Below, piece after piece: positions 33,312 to 41,942 of a stretch of 64,000 nt of DNA. The DNA comes from Polynucleobacter sp. 78F-HAINBA (GTDB lineage Bacteria; Pseudomonadota; Gammaproteobacteria; Burkholderiales; Burkholderiaceae): NCBI RefSeq assembly GCF_018882325.1, contig NZ_JACVOQ010000006.1:62001-126000 (forward strand), read 5' to 3'. Positions within the stretch are counted from its first letter, which is position 1. Each line of letters starts with the position of its first letter. The translations under genes and the position numbers were made by a program. Under the pieces are notes generated by a model, which ran no database searches, was not told the DNA's origin, and saw only the letters and a program-made list of their open reading frames with translations.

Positions 33312-35225
33312 ATGTCCGAAGCGCAGATCCATTTCTATCCAAGTGAGCCCCTAGTCGCATTGCTGGGTAATCCCAACTGCGGAAAAACAGCACTCTTTAA
33401 TTTGCTGACCGGTAGTCGTCAAAAAGTCGCCAATTATTCTGGTGTAACTGTCGAGAGAAAAGAAGGGCGCCTAACACTCGAATCTGAAAAAGTCATTCGC
33501 ATTCTGGATCTTCCGGGTGCTTATAGTTTGTACCCGCGCTCTTTGGATGAGCGAGTCACTTGTAACGTGCTTCATGGCAAGGCCCAAGGTGAAAAGCGTC
33601 CTGACCTCGTACTCTGTGTTCTCAATGCGATGAACCTCAGACGCAATTTGCGTTTAGTCCTATCTGCAAGGCGCTTAGGCTTGCCCTGTGTTGTGGTACT
33701 CAATATGGTGGATGTTGCTCAGCGCCAAGGTTTGAATGTCGATGCAGCAGCCTTCTCTCAAGAGTTGGGTCTTCCTGTTATTGCAACGGTAGGTATTCAT
33801 GCCAATGGCGCTGATGAGCTTAAACACTTTTTGAGTGAGCTCGATTGGAAAAACTTATCCGCTTTAAGTTCGAGCAATATAGATGAGGGCATTGAAACTT
33901 CTGTCGATCACTCGGCTCATACCGAGTCTGACAACTTGCAGGTCCAGCGTATCCTACAGAATCTCGGTTTAGATCAAATCATTCCAGATCATATGAGTGA
34001 TCGTCTGGATTCGGTATTGTTACATCCTGTTTTTGGCCCGCTCATTCTCGCTACAGTGCTCTTCTTCATTTTCCAGGCGGTATTTAGTTGGGCCACCTTT
34101 CCTATGGAGCTTATTAAAGCTGGAGTGGAGTGGTTGGGTGCTTTATTAACTCAAATGCTTCCCAATAACTGGTTACGTAGCCTATTGGTAGACGGAATTC
34201 TGGCCGGCGCTGGCGGAGTATTGATTTTCTTGCCACAGATTTTGATTCTGTATTTCTTCATCCTCATTTTAGAAGAGTCCGGTTATCTTCCGCGAGCCGC
34301 TTATTTGTTAGATCGATTGATGGGGCGGGTTGGTCTATCGGGTAGATCCTTTATTCCCCTCTTATCTAGCTTTGCTTGTGCCATTCCTGGAATCATGGCA
34401 ACCAGAAGCATCTCCAATGCACGCGATCGTTTAGTAACGATCTTGATTGCACCCATGATGACTTGTTCGGCGCGTCTACCTGTATATGCCTTGTTAATTT
34501 CAGCTTTTATTCCTGAGCGTAAATTATGGGCGGGATTGGATTTGCAGGGCCTGGTTTTATTCCTGCTCTATGTTGCAGGCATTGCTGGTGCTATGGCAGT
34601 AGCTTGGATACTTAAACGCTTTACTAGTGAAAAGTTTCAGCTCAATGCATTAATGATGGAGTTGCCGAGCTATCACTTGCCACGCTTAGGTAACTTGGCG
34701 ATTGGTCTTTGGCAGCGCGCTGAAATTTTCTTACGCCGCGTTGGTGGAATTATTCTGATCATGACGGTCTGTCTATGGGCGCTCTCGAGTTTTCCACTTC
34801 CTCCCGAAAATGCGACTGGCTCAGCCATTCAATACAGTATTGCTGGAATGATGGGCCAAGCGTTAGCAGTAGTCTTCGAGCCAATTGGCTTTAACTGGCA
34901 AATCAGTATTGCTTTGGTTCCCGGTATGGCGGCACGAGAAGTGGTTGTGAGCTCTTTGGCAACCGTCTATGCGCTATCTAGTTCGGGTGTTGATGCTGCC
35001 GATGCTTTGGTACCCCTGATCTCTACAGGCTGGAGTCTGGCTACGGCCTTATCGCTGTTAGCTTGGTTTGTCTTTGCTCCCCAGTGCCTCTCAACGATTG
35101 CTGCCGTTAAAAGAGAGACGGGCGGATGGAAGATCCCGGTCATCATGCTGAGCTATCTTTTTGGCTTGGCCTATCTGGCAGCCTTTATCACTTATAGGGT
35201 TGCGAGCTACTTCGGCTTAGCCTAG
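33312..35225 (+). CDS. feoB: Ferrous iron transporter FeoB
   Basis: Inner-membrane Fe(II) permease with an N-terminal G protein, 637 residues (E. coli FeoB has 773). G domain: GNPNCGKTALFN (G1, about 17-28), ILDLPGAYSLYPRS (G3), VLNMVDVAQRQG (G4). About 230 residues on, the membrane part has two Gate-like motifs, the first with ESGYLPRAAYLLDRLMGRVGLSGRSFIPLLSSFACAIPGIMATR including the conserved Cys, the second with GMAAREVVVSSLATVY. No feoC is seen. The shorter size is typical of betaproteobacterial forms. GTP- and Fur-linked Fe uptake is expected. Confidence 0.95.
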   Translation: MSEAQIHFYPSEPLVALLGNPNCGKTALFNLLTGSRQKVANYSGVTVERKEGRLTLESEKVIRILDLPGAYSLYPRSLDERVTCNVLHGKAQGEKRPDLVLCVLNAMNLRRNLRLVLSARRLGLPCVVVLNMVDVAQRQGLNVDAAAFSQELGLPVIATVGIHANGADELKHFLSELDWKNLSALSSSNIDEGIETSVDHSAHTESDNLQVQRILQNLGLDQIIPDHMSDRLDSVLLHPVFGPLILATVLFFIFQAVFSWATFPMELIKAGVEWLGALLTQMLPNNWLRSLLVDGILAGAGGVLIFLPQILILYFFILILEESGYLPRAAYLLDRLMGRVGLSGRSFIPLLSSFACAIPGIMATRSISNARDRLVTILIAPMMTCSARLPVYALLISAFIPERKLWAGLDLQGLVLFLLYVAGIAGAMAVAWILKRFTSEKFQLNALMMELPSYHLPRLGNLAIGLWQRAEIFLRRVGGIILIMTVCLWALSSFPLPPENATGSAIQYSIAGMMGQALAVVFEPIGFNWQISIALVPGMAAREVVVSSLATVYALSSSGVDAADALVPLISTGWSLATALSLLAWFVFAPQCLSTIAAVKRETGGWKIPVIMLSYLFGLAYLAAFITYRVASYFGLA

Positions 35226-35259
35226 CGCCCAATTAGGCACTCAATGCAAAATTGAGATA

Positions 35260-35279
35260 AATTGTCATGAATGACAATT
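35260..35279. promoter_or_regulatory. Palindrome upstream of the cytochrome c gene
   Basis: Perfect inverted repeat AATTGTCAT / ATGACAATT with a two-base centre, 20 bases before the start codon. A second weak dyad TCAAT / ATTGA precedes it (35241-35255). It looks like an operator of an FNR/CRP-like or other redox regulator, but the half-site TTGTC does not match FNR (TTGAT). Confidence 0.45.
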
Positions 35280-35299
35280 AACCCCTCATTGGTGCTCTT

Positions 35300-35686
35300 A
35301 TGAATTTATCTTTTCGCCCTCTTATTTTTATTGCTGCATCAACCCTTAGTTTCGGAGCATTTGCCGAGCCAGGTGAAAACACTTACAAGCAAGTATGCGC
35401 AGCTTGCCATGCTTCTGGTGTTCTCAATGCCCCTAAGTTTGGTGACAAGACCAAGTGGGCTCCTTTGATTGCGGAGGGTCAAGTGACTCTAACAGCGCAC
35501 GCTTATGTTGGTGTGAGGGGGATGCCTGCTAAAGGTGGCAATCCGAATATGACTATTGAAACGTTTTCAGATGCCGTAGCCTATATGGCCAATAAAGCGG
35601 GTGGTAATTGGAAAACGCCTGATGCAAAAACCCTTGCAGCGATCAATAAAGAGATTGAATCACGCAAATCCAATATGAAGCACTAG
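35300..35686 (+). CDS. Periplasmic c-type cytochrome (cytochrome c5-like)
   Basis: Secreted protein of 128 residues: signal peptide cleaved after GAFAE near 23, heme-attachment motif CAACH (about residues 33-37), and a distal Met in GMPAKGGNPNM (about 77-87), the cytochrome c5/c555-like arrangement. Expected to carry electrons in the periplasm. ATG at 35300. It lies 75 bases after feoB behind its own palindrome, so it is probably not in the feo operon. Confidence 0.9.
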   Translation: MNLSFRPLIFIAASTLSFGAFAEPGENTYKQVCAACHASGVLNAPKFGDKTKWAPLIAEGQVTLTAHAYVGVRGMPAKGGNPNMTIETFSDAVAYMANKAGGNWKTPDAKTLAAINKEIESRKSNMKH

Positions 35687-35708
35687 TAATAAGCCGTCAG
35701 ATTAGCAG

Positions 35709-35984
35709 ATGAATTTACAGCCACATCAGATTGAGATCATTGGCTATTGCGCAGCTTTTTTGACGACGATTGCTTTTCTGCCTCAGGCCATTCAATCTTG
35801 GCGCACCCGAGATCTTTCTGGAATCTCCTTGGGTATGTATAGCTTATTTACTGTAGGCGTCGGCTTATGGCTTATTTACGGCCTAATTATTGAAAAGTGG
35901 CCCTTGATCTTGGCCAATGCCTTGACCTTTGCTTTGGCCCTGAGCATTTTGCTGCTCAAGCTCAGAAGTAGTGGGCATAAATGA
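35709..35984 (+). CDS. SemiSWEET sugar transporter
   Basis: Membrane protein of 91 residues with three helices: IIGYCAAFLTTIAFLPQAIQSWRTRDLSGISLGMYSLFTVGVGLWLIYGLIIEKWPLILANALTFALALSILLL. The FLPQ (PQ motif) and the three-helix length define bacterial SemiSWEETs, which work as dimers to move sugars. Substrate unknown. ATG at 35709, 22 bases after the cytochrome stop. Confidence 0.9.
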   Translation: MNLQPHQIEIIGYCAAFLTTIAFLPQAIQSWRTRDLSGISLGMYSLFTVGVGLWLIYGLIIEKWPLILANALTFALALSILLLKLRSSGHK

Positions 35985-36004
35985 CATTGACCCAAGTAAT
36001 GTCA
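35982..36004. promoter_or_regulatory. Inverted repeat before the FAH-family gene
   Basis: TGACATT / AATGTCA with a nine-base spacer begins at the SemiSWEET stop codon, 58 bases before the hydrolase start. It is followed by an AT-rich tract. It could be an operator or a weak transcript end. Confidence 0.35.
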
Positions 36005-36061
36005 TAATTAATTCACATAATAATTATTAAAAAAATCAGACATCCATCAGAAAGGCTATTT

Positions 36062-36754
36062 ATGAGCACTGCATACGTTATTGATCCACCAATCGTCCCA
36101 TCACTTCCTGTAGTGGGTGATGCCCGCCGTTTTGCTGTAAACCGTATTTATTGCGTTGGTCGCAACTATGCTGATCACGCGCGTGAGATGGGTCATGATC
36201 CTGATCGTGAGCCACCATTCTTTTTCATGAAGCCAGCCAACTCCATCGTGGCTGATGGCAAAGATATGCAATATCCAAACCTATCGAATGATGTTCATCA
36301 CGAAATCGAGATGGTCGTTGCTATCGGTAAAGGTGGCGTTAATATTCCAGCGGATAAAGCGCTAGAGCATGTTTATGGTTACGGTGTTGGTCTCGATATG
36401 ACTCGTCGTGACCTGCAAGGCGAAGCCAAGAAAATGGGGCGCCCCTGGGATACTGGTAAAGCGTTTGATCAATCTGCTCCTTGTGCAGCGATTACTCCAG
36501 CTGCGCAGTTCGGACATCCGAACAAGGGCGTAGTAAAGCTACTGGTTAATGGTGAAGTGCGCCAAGAGGGCAACTTAAATCAGTTGATTTGGAATATCCC
36601 TGACACCATCGCTTACTTATCAACTTTGTTCACCCTCGAGCCAGGCGATTTGATTATGTCTGGCACGCCCGCAGGTGTTGGTCCTGTGAAAAAAGGTGAT
36701 GTACTTGAGGGAAGCGTCGAAGGTCTGACGCCACTCAAAATTAAGATTGTTTAA
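36062..36754 (+). CDS. Fumarylacetoacetate hydrolase-family protein
   Basis: Protein of 230 residues with the FAH fold: RIYCVGRNYADHAREMGHDP, PFFFMKPANSIV, HHEIEMVVAIGKGG (metal Glu residues), GYGVGLDMTRRDLQ and DLIMSGTPAGVGPVKKGDVLEG. Members act as acylpyruvate or fumarylpyruvate hydrolases or oxaloacetate decarboxylases; the true substrate is open. ATG at 36062, preceded by GAAAGG. Confidence 0.92.
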   Translation: MSTAYVIDPPIVPSLPVVGDARRFAVNRIYCVGRNYADHAREMGHDPDREPPFFFMKPANSIVADGKDMQYPNLSNDVHHEIEMVVAIGKGGVNIPADKALEHVYGYGVGLDMTRRDLQGEAKKMGRPWDTGKAFDQSAPCAAITPAAQFGHPNKGVVKLLVNGEVRQEGNLNQLIWNIPDTIAYLSTLFTLEPGDLIMSGTPAGVGPVKKGDVLEGSVEGLTPLKIKIV

Positions 36755-36777
36755 TACACACAAACATTCTTAAAAAA

Positions 36778-37551
36778 CTACTTGCCAATCCACTTTGGCG
36801 AGCGTCCTTCAAGGAAGGCATTAACCCCTTCTTTGAAGTCGACGCTGTTGTAAGTCTCTCTCATGAGTTCAGTGCAATCCGGTAAATTACTTTCCATTAA
36901 ACGAGCTAAAGTCACTTTACTTGCCTTCTGAGTAATCGGGGCAAGTGATGCTAATTTGACTGCCAAGGATTCCGTTGCTTCCGCAATACCCTCAGGAGTA
37001 GTAGTTTGATACAGGTAGCCTGAATTCAGTAATTCAGGTGCCTTGATCAGCTCCGCAGTGAGCAACATCCGTTTCACCATCGGTACACCTAAATGGTTTG
37101 CTATCCATGACAGATTGCTTGGTGATAGACAATTGCCCAAAGTCTTTGCTACCGGAATACCAAAGCGCGCATCATCAGTCGATATTCTGAAATCGCATGC
37201 GGTGGCAATGAGTAAGCCACTGCCAACAGCCAATCCTTCAATCAGCGCAATGGTTGGAATAGGCAGATGTTGCAAAGAGTGAAAAATCGCATCCACTGCA
37301 ACTTCATATGCTTCATTCTCTTGGAGATCTACAAATTGCTGGATGTCGCTACCGGATACAAAGGCTTTATCACCAGCACCCCTAAAAATCGCCACTCGGA
37401 TTTCTGGTTTACTTGCTAAGTCATCGCAAATACGTTTGAGTTCCTCATACATCGGCCAGGTCAAGGCATTGCGTGCCGCAGGATTATTGAAGGTAATGCG
37501 GGCGATGGGCCCATCGAGTTGGAAGTCGATGCAGGGTGGGGTGGTCTTCAT
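36778..37551 (-). CDS. Enoyl-CoA hydratase/isomerase-family protein
   Basis: Crotonase-fold protein of 257 residues. ITFNNPAARNALTWPMYEEL, FRGAGDKAFVSGSDIQQF (first oxyanion-hole loop, about 54-71) and ALIEGLAVGSGLLIATACDFRIS are visible. The second canonical Glu position (usually in GxG/E) appears to be replaced around FGIPVAKTLGNCLSP, so dehydratase activity is uncertain; an isomerase or other crotonase reaction is possible. ATG at 37551; convergent with the FAH gene. Confidence 0.88.
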   Translation of the reverse strand: MKTTPPCIDFQLDGPIARITFNNPAARNALTWPMYEELKRICDDLASKPEIRVAIFRGAGDKAFVSGSDIQQFVDLQENEAYEVAVDAIFHSLQHLPIPTIALIEGLAVGSGLLIATACDFRISTDDARFGIPVAKTLGNCLSPSNLSWIANHLGVPMVKRMLLTAELIKAPELLNSGYLYQTTTPEGIAEATESLAVKLASLAPITQKASKVTLARLMESNLPDCTELMRETYNSVDFKEGVNAFLEGRSPKWIGK

Positions 37552-37626
37552 GACTGCATTCTATACAAAAGACCCTTTAAACCGCTTGTTTTTAGCTTCT
37601 AGAACGACCTGCGATAGAATTCATTT

Positions 37627-37785
37627 ATGTACATGTTCCTACCTTTCCTGACAGCCTTTATCGGCCTTGTCCTAGTTTGGTTTGAGAAGCGCCTTGCAGC
37701 TCTCGTAGCACTTGCTATTACTGTTGGCATCCTCATGTTCTGGTTCCGCATTCATGCTACGGACCATCTCAAAATCAGTTTGTAA
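37627..37785 (+). CDS. DUF5993-like small membrane protein
   Basis: Protein of 52 residues with two hydrophobic helices (FLPFLTAFIGLVLVWFEKR and LAALVALAITVGILMFWF), ending in RIHATDHLKISL. This arrangement and its place just before dsbB fit the DUF5993 family of unknown function. ATG at 37627, stop at 37785, five bases before the dsbB GTG. Probably in one transcript with dsbB and perhaps a helper of it. Confidence 0.75.
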   Translation: MYMFLPFLTAFIGLVLVWFEKRLAALVALAITVGILMFWFRIHATDHLKISL

Positions 37786-37790
37786 AGAAC

Positions 37791-38354
37791 GTGAGTAAAC
37801 ATTCTTTTCCTTCATTAGCTGCCCTAGGCAATCAATTTGCTTTGGCTGGGATCATTGGCATGTTGTCTTATGCCTTTGTGGACCAATTCTATTTCGGTGA
37901 GTTGCCTTGCCCACTGTGCCTCATGCAGCGCATGGGTTTTGTGATTATCGGTTTTGCACTGGTTCTCAATATTCGTTGTGGTGCGCATTCATCTCACTAC
38001 GGCTGGGGCATCATCGGCGGCTTAACGGGGATGATGGTTTCCTTGCGCCAAGTTTTCTTGCATATTCTTCCGGGTGACAAAGGATTTGGAAAAACGTTTC
38101 TCGAGTTACATTTTTATACTTGGGCCTACGTAGGATACGTTGGCTTATTGGCTGGCCTTGCGATTCTGTTGATGCTGCCGAATCGTGATGTGCGTTCTCG
38201 CTCACTGTTTTCCAATACATTAATCATTCTATTTATTGTTCTGGTCTTTGCTAACCTCGCTTCCACACTTTTGGAATGCGGCATTGGCCCTTGTGCTGAT
38301 GATCCCGTTAAATATGACGGATGGATCTGGTTGCGCACGCGTTTTGGTTTTTAA
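37791..38354 (+). CDS. dsbB: Disulfide bond formation protein B
   Basis: Inner-membrane quinone-linked oxidase of 187 residues that reoxidises DsbA. Four to five helices; CPLC in ELPCPLCLMQRMG (about residues 38-46) is the first redox pair, and ECGIGPCADDP (about 162-172) the second pair. The second pair is only five residues apart and lies close to the C-terminus, unlike the 26-residue spacing in E. coli. GTG start at 37791. Confidence 0.9.
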   Translation: MSKHSFPSLAALGNQFALAGIIGMLSYAFVDQFYFGELPCPLCLMQRMGFVIIGFALVLNIRCGAHSSHYGWGIIGGLTGMMVSLRQVFLHILPGDKGFGKTFLELHFYTWAYVGYVGLLAGLAILLMLPNRDVRSRSLFSNTLIILFIVLVFANLASTLLECGIGPCADDPVKYDGWIWLRTRFGF

Positions 38355-38360
38355 GTTCAC

Positions 38361-39374
38361 GTGAGTGATCTCAAGTCGATCACCTCTAGGGTGCTTAAGG
38401 GTCTAGCAGTTTTACTAGTTTGCTTAGGCCTGGCCAACACCGCTCAATCTCAAACTGCCAAACCCAATACCGCCTGGCCTAAACAAGCGATTCGGATTGT
38501 GGTGACATTTACTCCTGGTGGAGCCCCTGATATCTTGGCACGCGTGCTGGCCGAGAGTTGGCAACAAAGTTTAGGCGTGCCAGTCCTCGTAGAAAACCGT
38601 CCCGGCTATGGCGGCAATATCGGTGCCGACCTTGTTGCAAAGAGTGAGTCAGATGGCTACACGCTCCTCATTGGCACAGTGGGTATCCATGCTATCAATG
38701 GCGCGCTCTATGACAAGATGTCCTTTCATCCGATTAATGATTTCACGCCCATTAGCTTCTTGGCGAGCACGCCTAATGTACTGGTAGTGAATAAGAAACT
38801 AGGCGTGACTAATCTGCATGAACTGATTGAGCTGGCTAAAGCAAAACCCAATGAGCTTACTTTTGGGTCCTCAGGTGTTGGCACTTCTTTACACATGTCT
38901 GGCGAACTATTTAAAGAAATGACTGGAGTACAGATTCGCCACATTCCTTACAAAGGCAGAGCCCAATCTTTACCGGACCTCATTAGTGGCCGGATTTCTA
39001 TGCTCTTTGATAATCTGTCTTCATCTCTCCCTTTGATTAAGGCGGGGGAGGTGCAGGCTTTGGCAGTAACCACCTTAAAACGCTCTCCAGCAGCTCCAGA
39101 GATTCCGACAATGGCTGAGCAAGGCTTGCCTGGATTTGAGGCAACATCGTGGTTCTCGCTCATGGCGCCAGCGAATCTTCCTCTAAGTGTTCAAAAGCGC
39201 TTAAATGCCTTAACGCGCCAAACCCTCAATCAGCCTGATGTCAGAAACAAGTTGCTGGCTAGCGGCTTAGATCCCGCTCCAGGAAGCCCGCAAGAGCTTT
39301 CTAAGTTGATTCAGGCTGAGACTAATAAATGGGGTAGAGTGATTTACAAATCAGGCGCAAAATTAGAACAGTAA
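38361..39374 (+). CDS. Bug-family periplasmic receptor
   Basis: Tripartite tricarboxylate-type receptor of 337 residues: signal peptide (VLKGLAVLLVCLGLANTAQSQ), IRIVVTFTPGGAPDILARVLAE, VENRPGYGGNIGADLVAKSESDGYTLL, and IPYKGRAQSLPDLISGRISMLFDN. Orphan receptor; no TctAB nearby. GTG start at 38361, six bases after the dsbB stop, so it may share the dsbB transcript, as is common for scattered Bug genes. Confidence 0.9.
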   Translation: MSDLKSITSRVLKGLAVLLVCLGLANTAQSQTAKPNTAWPKQAIRIVVTFTPGGAPDILARVLAESWQQSLGVPVLVENRPGYGGNIGADLVAKSESDGYTLLIGTVGIHAINGALYDKMSFHPINDFTPISFLASTPNVLVVNKKLGVTNLHELIELAKAKPNELTFGSSGVGTSLHMSGELFKEMTGVQIRHIPYKGRAQSLPDLISGRISMLFDNLSSSLPLIKAGEVQALAVTTLKRSPAAPEIPTMAEQGLPGFEATSWFSLMAPANLPLSVQKRLNALTRQTLNQPDVRNKLLASGLDPAPGSPQELSKLIQAETNKWGRVIYKSGAKLEQ

Positions 39375-39471
39375 GTCAAAAAACTGAAGTGATAAATATT
39401 CTAATTAAAGCCCAAATCTTGTCAGCCTGGATTTGGGTGAAGCGTTAAAGGTAGTAGGAGGCGACCAATTA

Positions 39472-39975
39472 ATGGGGTCCACTATGAAAACAAGCCAAAA
39501 GCAGTACAAATCAGCTGTGTCTAAAGCAGTTCTGACGCTCTTTGCGGCGGCAGGCCTACTTACCCTTGCTCCGCTAGCTGCTCAAGCGGGTAATGTGGGT
39601 TGGGCAGTCTCTGTTGGGGGTGGTTACGGCGGTGGCTATGGTGCCGGTTGGCGACCAGCAGCTTACGGTCCCGGATGGGGTGGTGGCTGGGGTCCAGGTT
39701 GGCGTGGTGGATATTACGGCGCTGGCTATGGCTATCCCTATGCGGCCGGCTACTATGCTCCACCCGTGGTTTATGCAAGCCCGCCGGTAGTTACTTATGC
39801 AGCACCACAGCAACCCATGGTTTTGGCTTCCCAACCTCAGCCTCCAGTTTGGTATTACTGTGAAGCGAGTGGGCAATATTTTCCATATGTGCAAAGTTGC
39901 GCATCTGGGTGGCAGACTCAGCCAGCAATGCCACCATCGGGCAGCGCACCCACAAGACAACGCATCCAAAATTAA
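39472..39975 (+). CDS. Secreted Gly/Tyr-rich protein
   Basis: Protein of 167 residues. The signal peptide (VLTLFAAAGLLTLAPLAAQA) is followed by a Gly/Tyr/Trp/Pro-rich tract (GGGYGGGYGAGW, GPGWGGGWGPGWRGG, YGAGYGYPYAAGYYAPP) and a Gln/Pro-rich region; two cysteines in WYYCEASGQYFPYVQSCASGW, a pattern seen in small glycine-rich surface proteins. Function unknown. ATG at 39472 fits AGGAGG at 39456-39461; ATG at 39484 is an alternative. Confidence 0.75.
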   Translation: MGSTMKTSQKQYKSAVSKAVLTLFAAAGLLTLAPLAAQAGNVGWAVSVGGGYGGGYGAGWRPAAYGPGWGGGWGPGWRGGYYGAGYGYPYAAGYYAPPVVYASPPVVTYAAPQQPMVLASQPQPPVWYYCEASGQYFPYVQSCASGWQTQPAMPPSGSAPTRQRIQN

Positions 39976-40002
39976 GATATTCACCCGACTTAAGGAATCA
40001 AT

Positions 40003-40521
40003 ATGAAACGTACCGTACTGACATTGGCGCTTATCAGCTCTTTAGTAGCCTGTGTCTCTGCGCCAACCGGTCCAACCGTCGCCATCATGCCGCGTGAAGG
40101 TAAGCCGTTTGAAGTCTTTCAGCAAGAAGATCAGCAATGTCGTGAGTTCGCTGCAAATGCGATTAAGGACACTAGTAATGCAGCCCTCAAAGAGGGTGCA
40201 ACTAGTGCAGCCATTGGTGCAGCTCTAGGAGCGGCAGCTGGTGCAGTCATTCAGGGCGGAAGTAGTCAGAACATTGGCACAGGCGCAGGTATTGGTTTAC
40301 TTGGTGGCGCCGCTATGGGTGCCATGAACTCTTCTGGTAAGCAAAATCAGGCGCAGGCGCAATACAATATCGCCTATCAGCAGTGTATGTATTCCAAAGG
40401 TAATCAGGTGCCTAGTTATCCAACTCAAAACTTTGGCGGCAATGGCGCAAACAACAATGGATACAACATTCCACAAGGCAAACCATCAATGCCGCCCAAT
40501 GGATTTAAGCCGATTCAGTAA
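40003..40521 (+). CDS. Glycine-zipper lipoprotein
   Basis: Outer-membrane lipoprotein candidate of 172 residues: leader with lipobox SLVAC at residues 12-16, then a Gly-zipper helix SAAIGAALGAAAGAVIQGG and TGAGIGLLGGAAMGAMN (about 65-105), and a Gln/Asn/Pro/Gly-rich C-terminus. Two further Cys (QQCREF, QQCMYS) could pair. Gly-zipper lipoproteins occur in cell-envelope stress proteins. Unassigned. ATG at 40003, 27 bases after the Gly/Tyr-rich gene. Confidence 0.8.
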   Translation: MKRTVLTLALISSLVACVSAPTGPTVAIMPREGKPFEVFQQEDQQCREFAANAIKDTSNAALKEGATSAAIGAALGAAAGAVIQGGSSQNIGTGAGIGLLGGAAMGAMNSSGKQNQAQAQYNIAYQQCMYSKGNQVPSYPTQNFGGNGANNNGYNIPQGKPSMPPNGFKPIQ

Positions 40522-40547
40522 ATCGTATTGCTGGAATTGAATCCCGA

Positions 40548-41939
40548 CTAAACCTCAACCGGCGGATGCGTTTTCTCAAAACGCGCCGCTGTTTTTCTAA
40601 AGAGGTAGAGCAAAAGCAGTGCGGCTAATCCTAGGCTCATGCTGTTGCCAGCCCAAAAGCCATTAGCGCCTTGTAAAAACTCTGGCGTGTTGCCAAAGAC
40701 ATTGAATCCCATCAAGTAGCCACCGCCTAAGCCAACGCCCCAAAGTGAGCCGGCATAAATCACCATCGGCCAGAAGGCGATGCGGTACGCCCGCAGAATA
40801 AATGCCGCAGTAATCTGCAAGGCATCAAACACTTGATAAAAAGCGATAAACAAAAATAGCGGAATCGAAAACACTTTCACTTCTGCGGGTGGATCGTAGA
40901 GATCTAGGAGTTGAACCCGGAAAATCCACACTGCAATACCAATCGTGATGCATAAAGTGGTTGTGAAGAAAACTGATGACCAACCAATCTCTTCAGCACG
41001 TTCTTGCTTGTTGGCTCCAATCGATTGAGAGACGAGCGTCATGGTTGCAATGGATAGGGATAAGGGCACCATATAAATCACTGTCCCCATATTGGCCACA
41101 ATTTGGTGACCAGCTAAAGCGGTAGTGCCAAGGCGCGCAATGAAGAGCGACATAAAGGTGAAGGAGGTTACTTCAATCAAATAACTAAAGCCAATGGGTG
41201 CGCCTAATTTGAGTAAAGTCCAGATACGATGCCAGTCAGGCCAGCTAAAACGCCCAAAGATCTTAAATGGCTTGTAGAAACCATCAAAGAGCACAAAGCC
41301 CAGAGTGATGATGAGCCAGAACCAATTGATGATGACAGTGGCCACGGCACAACCTGGCCCACCCATGCCTTCAATACCCAGGCCGCCATAAATGAATAGA
41401 AGATTGAGTGGCAGCTTTAAGCCTAAACCAATCAGCTGCACCACGGTAATTACTGTTGGCCTTGAAACCGCATTGTGTAGCGCCATGAGCACACGCATGG
41501 CCATACTGGCTGGTAAACCAATAGCAAGGATATTGAGATACAACTTAGCTTTGCCTTCAATATCGGGCGTGACTTGAGAGATTTGCAGAAGGTGATCCGC
41601 ATTGAGCAGAATGGCGCCACCCAATAAGGTGAGGCCCACCGCTAGCCAAGTTGCTTGACGCACTTCTTCGCCAATCTCACTAAAACGTTTCGCACCAAAA
41701 AGTTGGCCAGCGATTGGGGCGAGGGCGGAGATTACGCCAGTCAGACCAACGTAGATGCTGATAAAGATAGCGGATGCCATTGCAAGAGCAGCTAGGTCAT
41801 CAGCGGAGTAGCGCGCTGTCATGGCGGTATCTAAAACGCCAAAGGTAATCACTGCCAGCTGGCCAATCAGCAATGGTCCAGCAAGTTTTAATAGGGAGGG
41901 GATATCCTCGCGCAAACGCGATAACTTAAAGTGCAGCAC
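40548..41939 (-). CDS. MATE-family efflux transporter (NorM-like)
   Basis: Inner-membrane drug/sodium antiporter of 463 residues with twelve helices. The N-terminal PLLIGQLAVITFGVLDTAMTARYSADDLAALA, LAPIAGQLFGAKR and second-half LVSQSIGANKQERAEEIGWSS are standard MATE blocks. Likely exports cationic compounds. ATG at 41939, overlapping-close to the glycosyltransferase gene (three bases). Confidence 0.92.
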   Translation of the reverse strand: MLHFKLSRLREDIPSLLKLAGPLLIGQLAVITFGVLDTAMTARYSADDLAALAMASAIFISIYVGLTGVISALAPIAGQLFGAKRFSEIGEEVRQATWLAVGLTLLGGAILLNADHLLQISQVTPDIEGKAKLYLNILAIGLPASMAMRVLMALHNAVSRPTVITVVQLIGLGLKLPLNLLFIYGGLGIEGMGGPGCAVATVIINWFWLIITLGFVLFDGFYKPFKIFGRFSWPDWHRIWTLLKLGAPIGFSYLIEVTSFTFMSLFIARLGTTALAGHQIVANMGTVIYMVPLSLSIATMTLVSQSIGANKQERAEEIGWSSVFFTTTLCITIGIAVWIFRVQLLDLYDPPAEVKVFSIPLFLFIAFYQVFDALQITAAFILRAYRIAFWPMVIYAGSLWGVGLGGGYLMGFNVFGNTPEFLQGANGFWAGNSMSLGLAALLLLYLFRKTAARFEKTHPPVEV

Positions 41940-41942
41940 GAT

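Noticed and set aside
39574..39984. Long overlapping frames on both strands across the Gly/Tyr-rich gene.
   Set aside because: They are produced by the biased GGT/TAT repeat codons. Only the plus frame has a signal peptide and a ribosome site.
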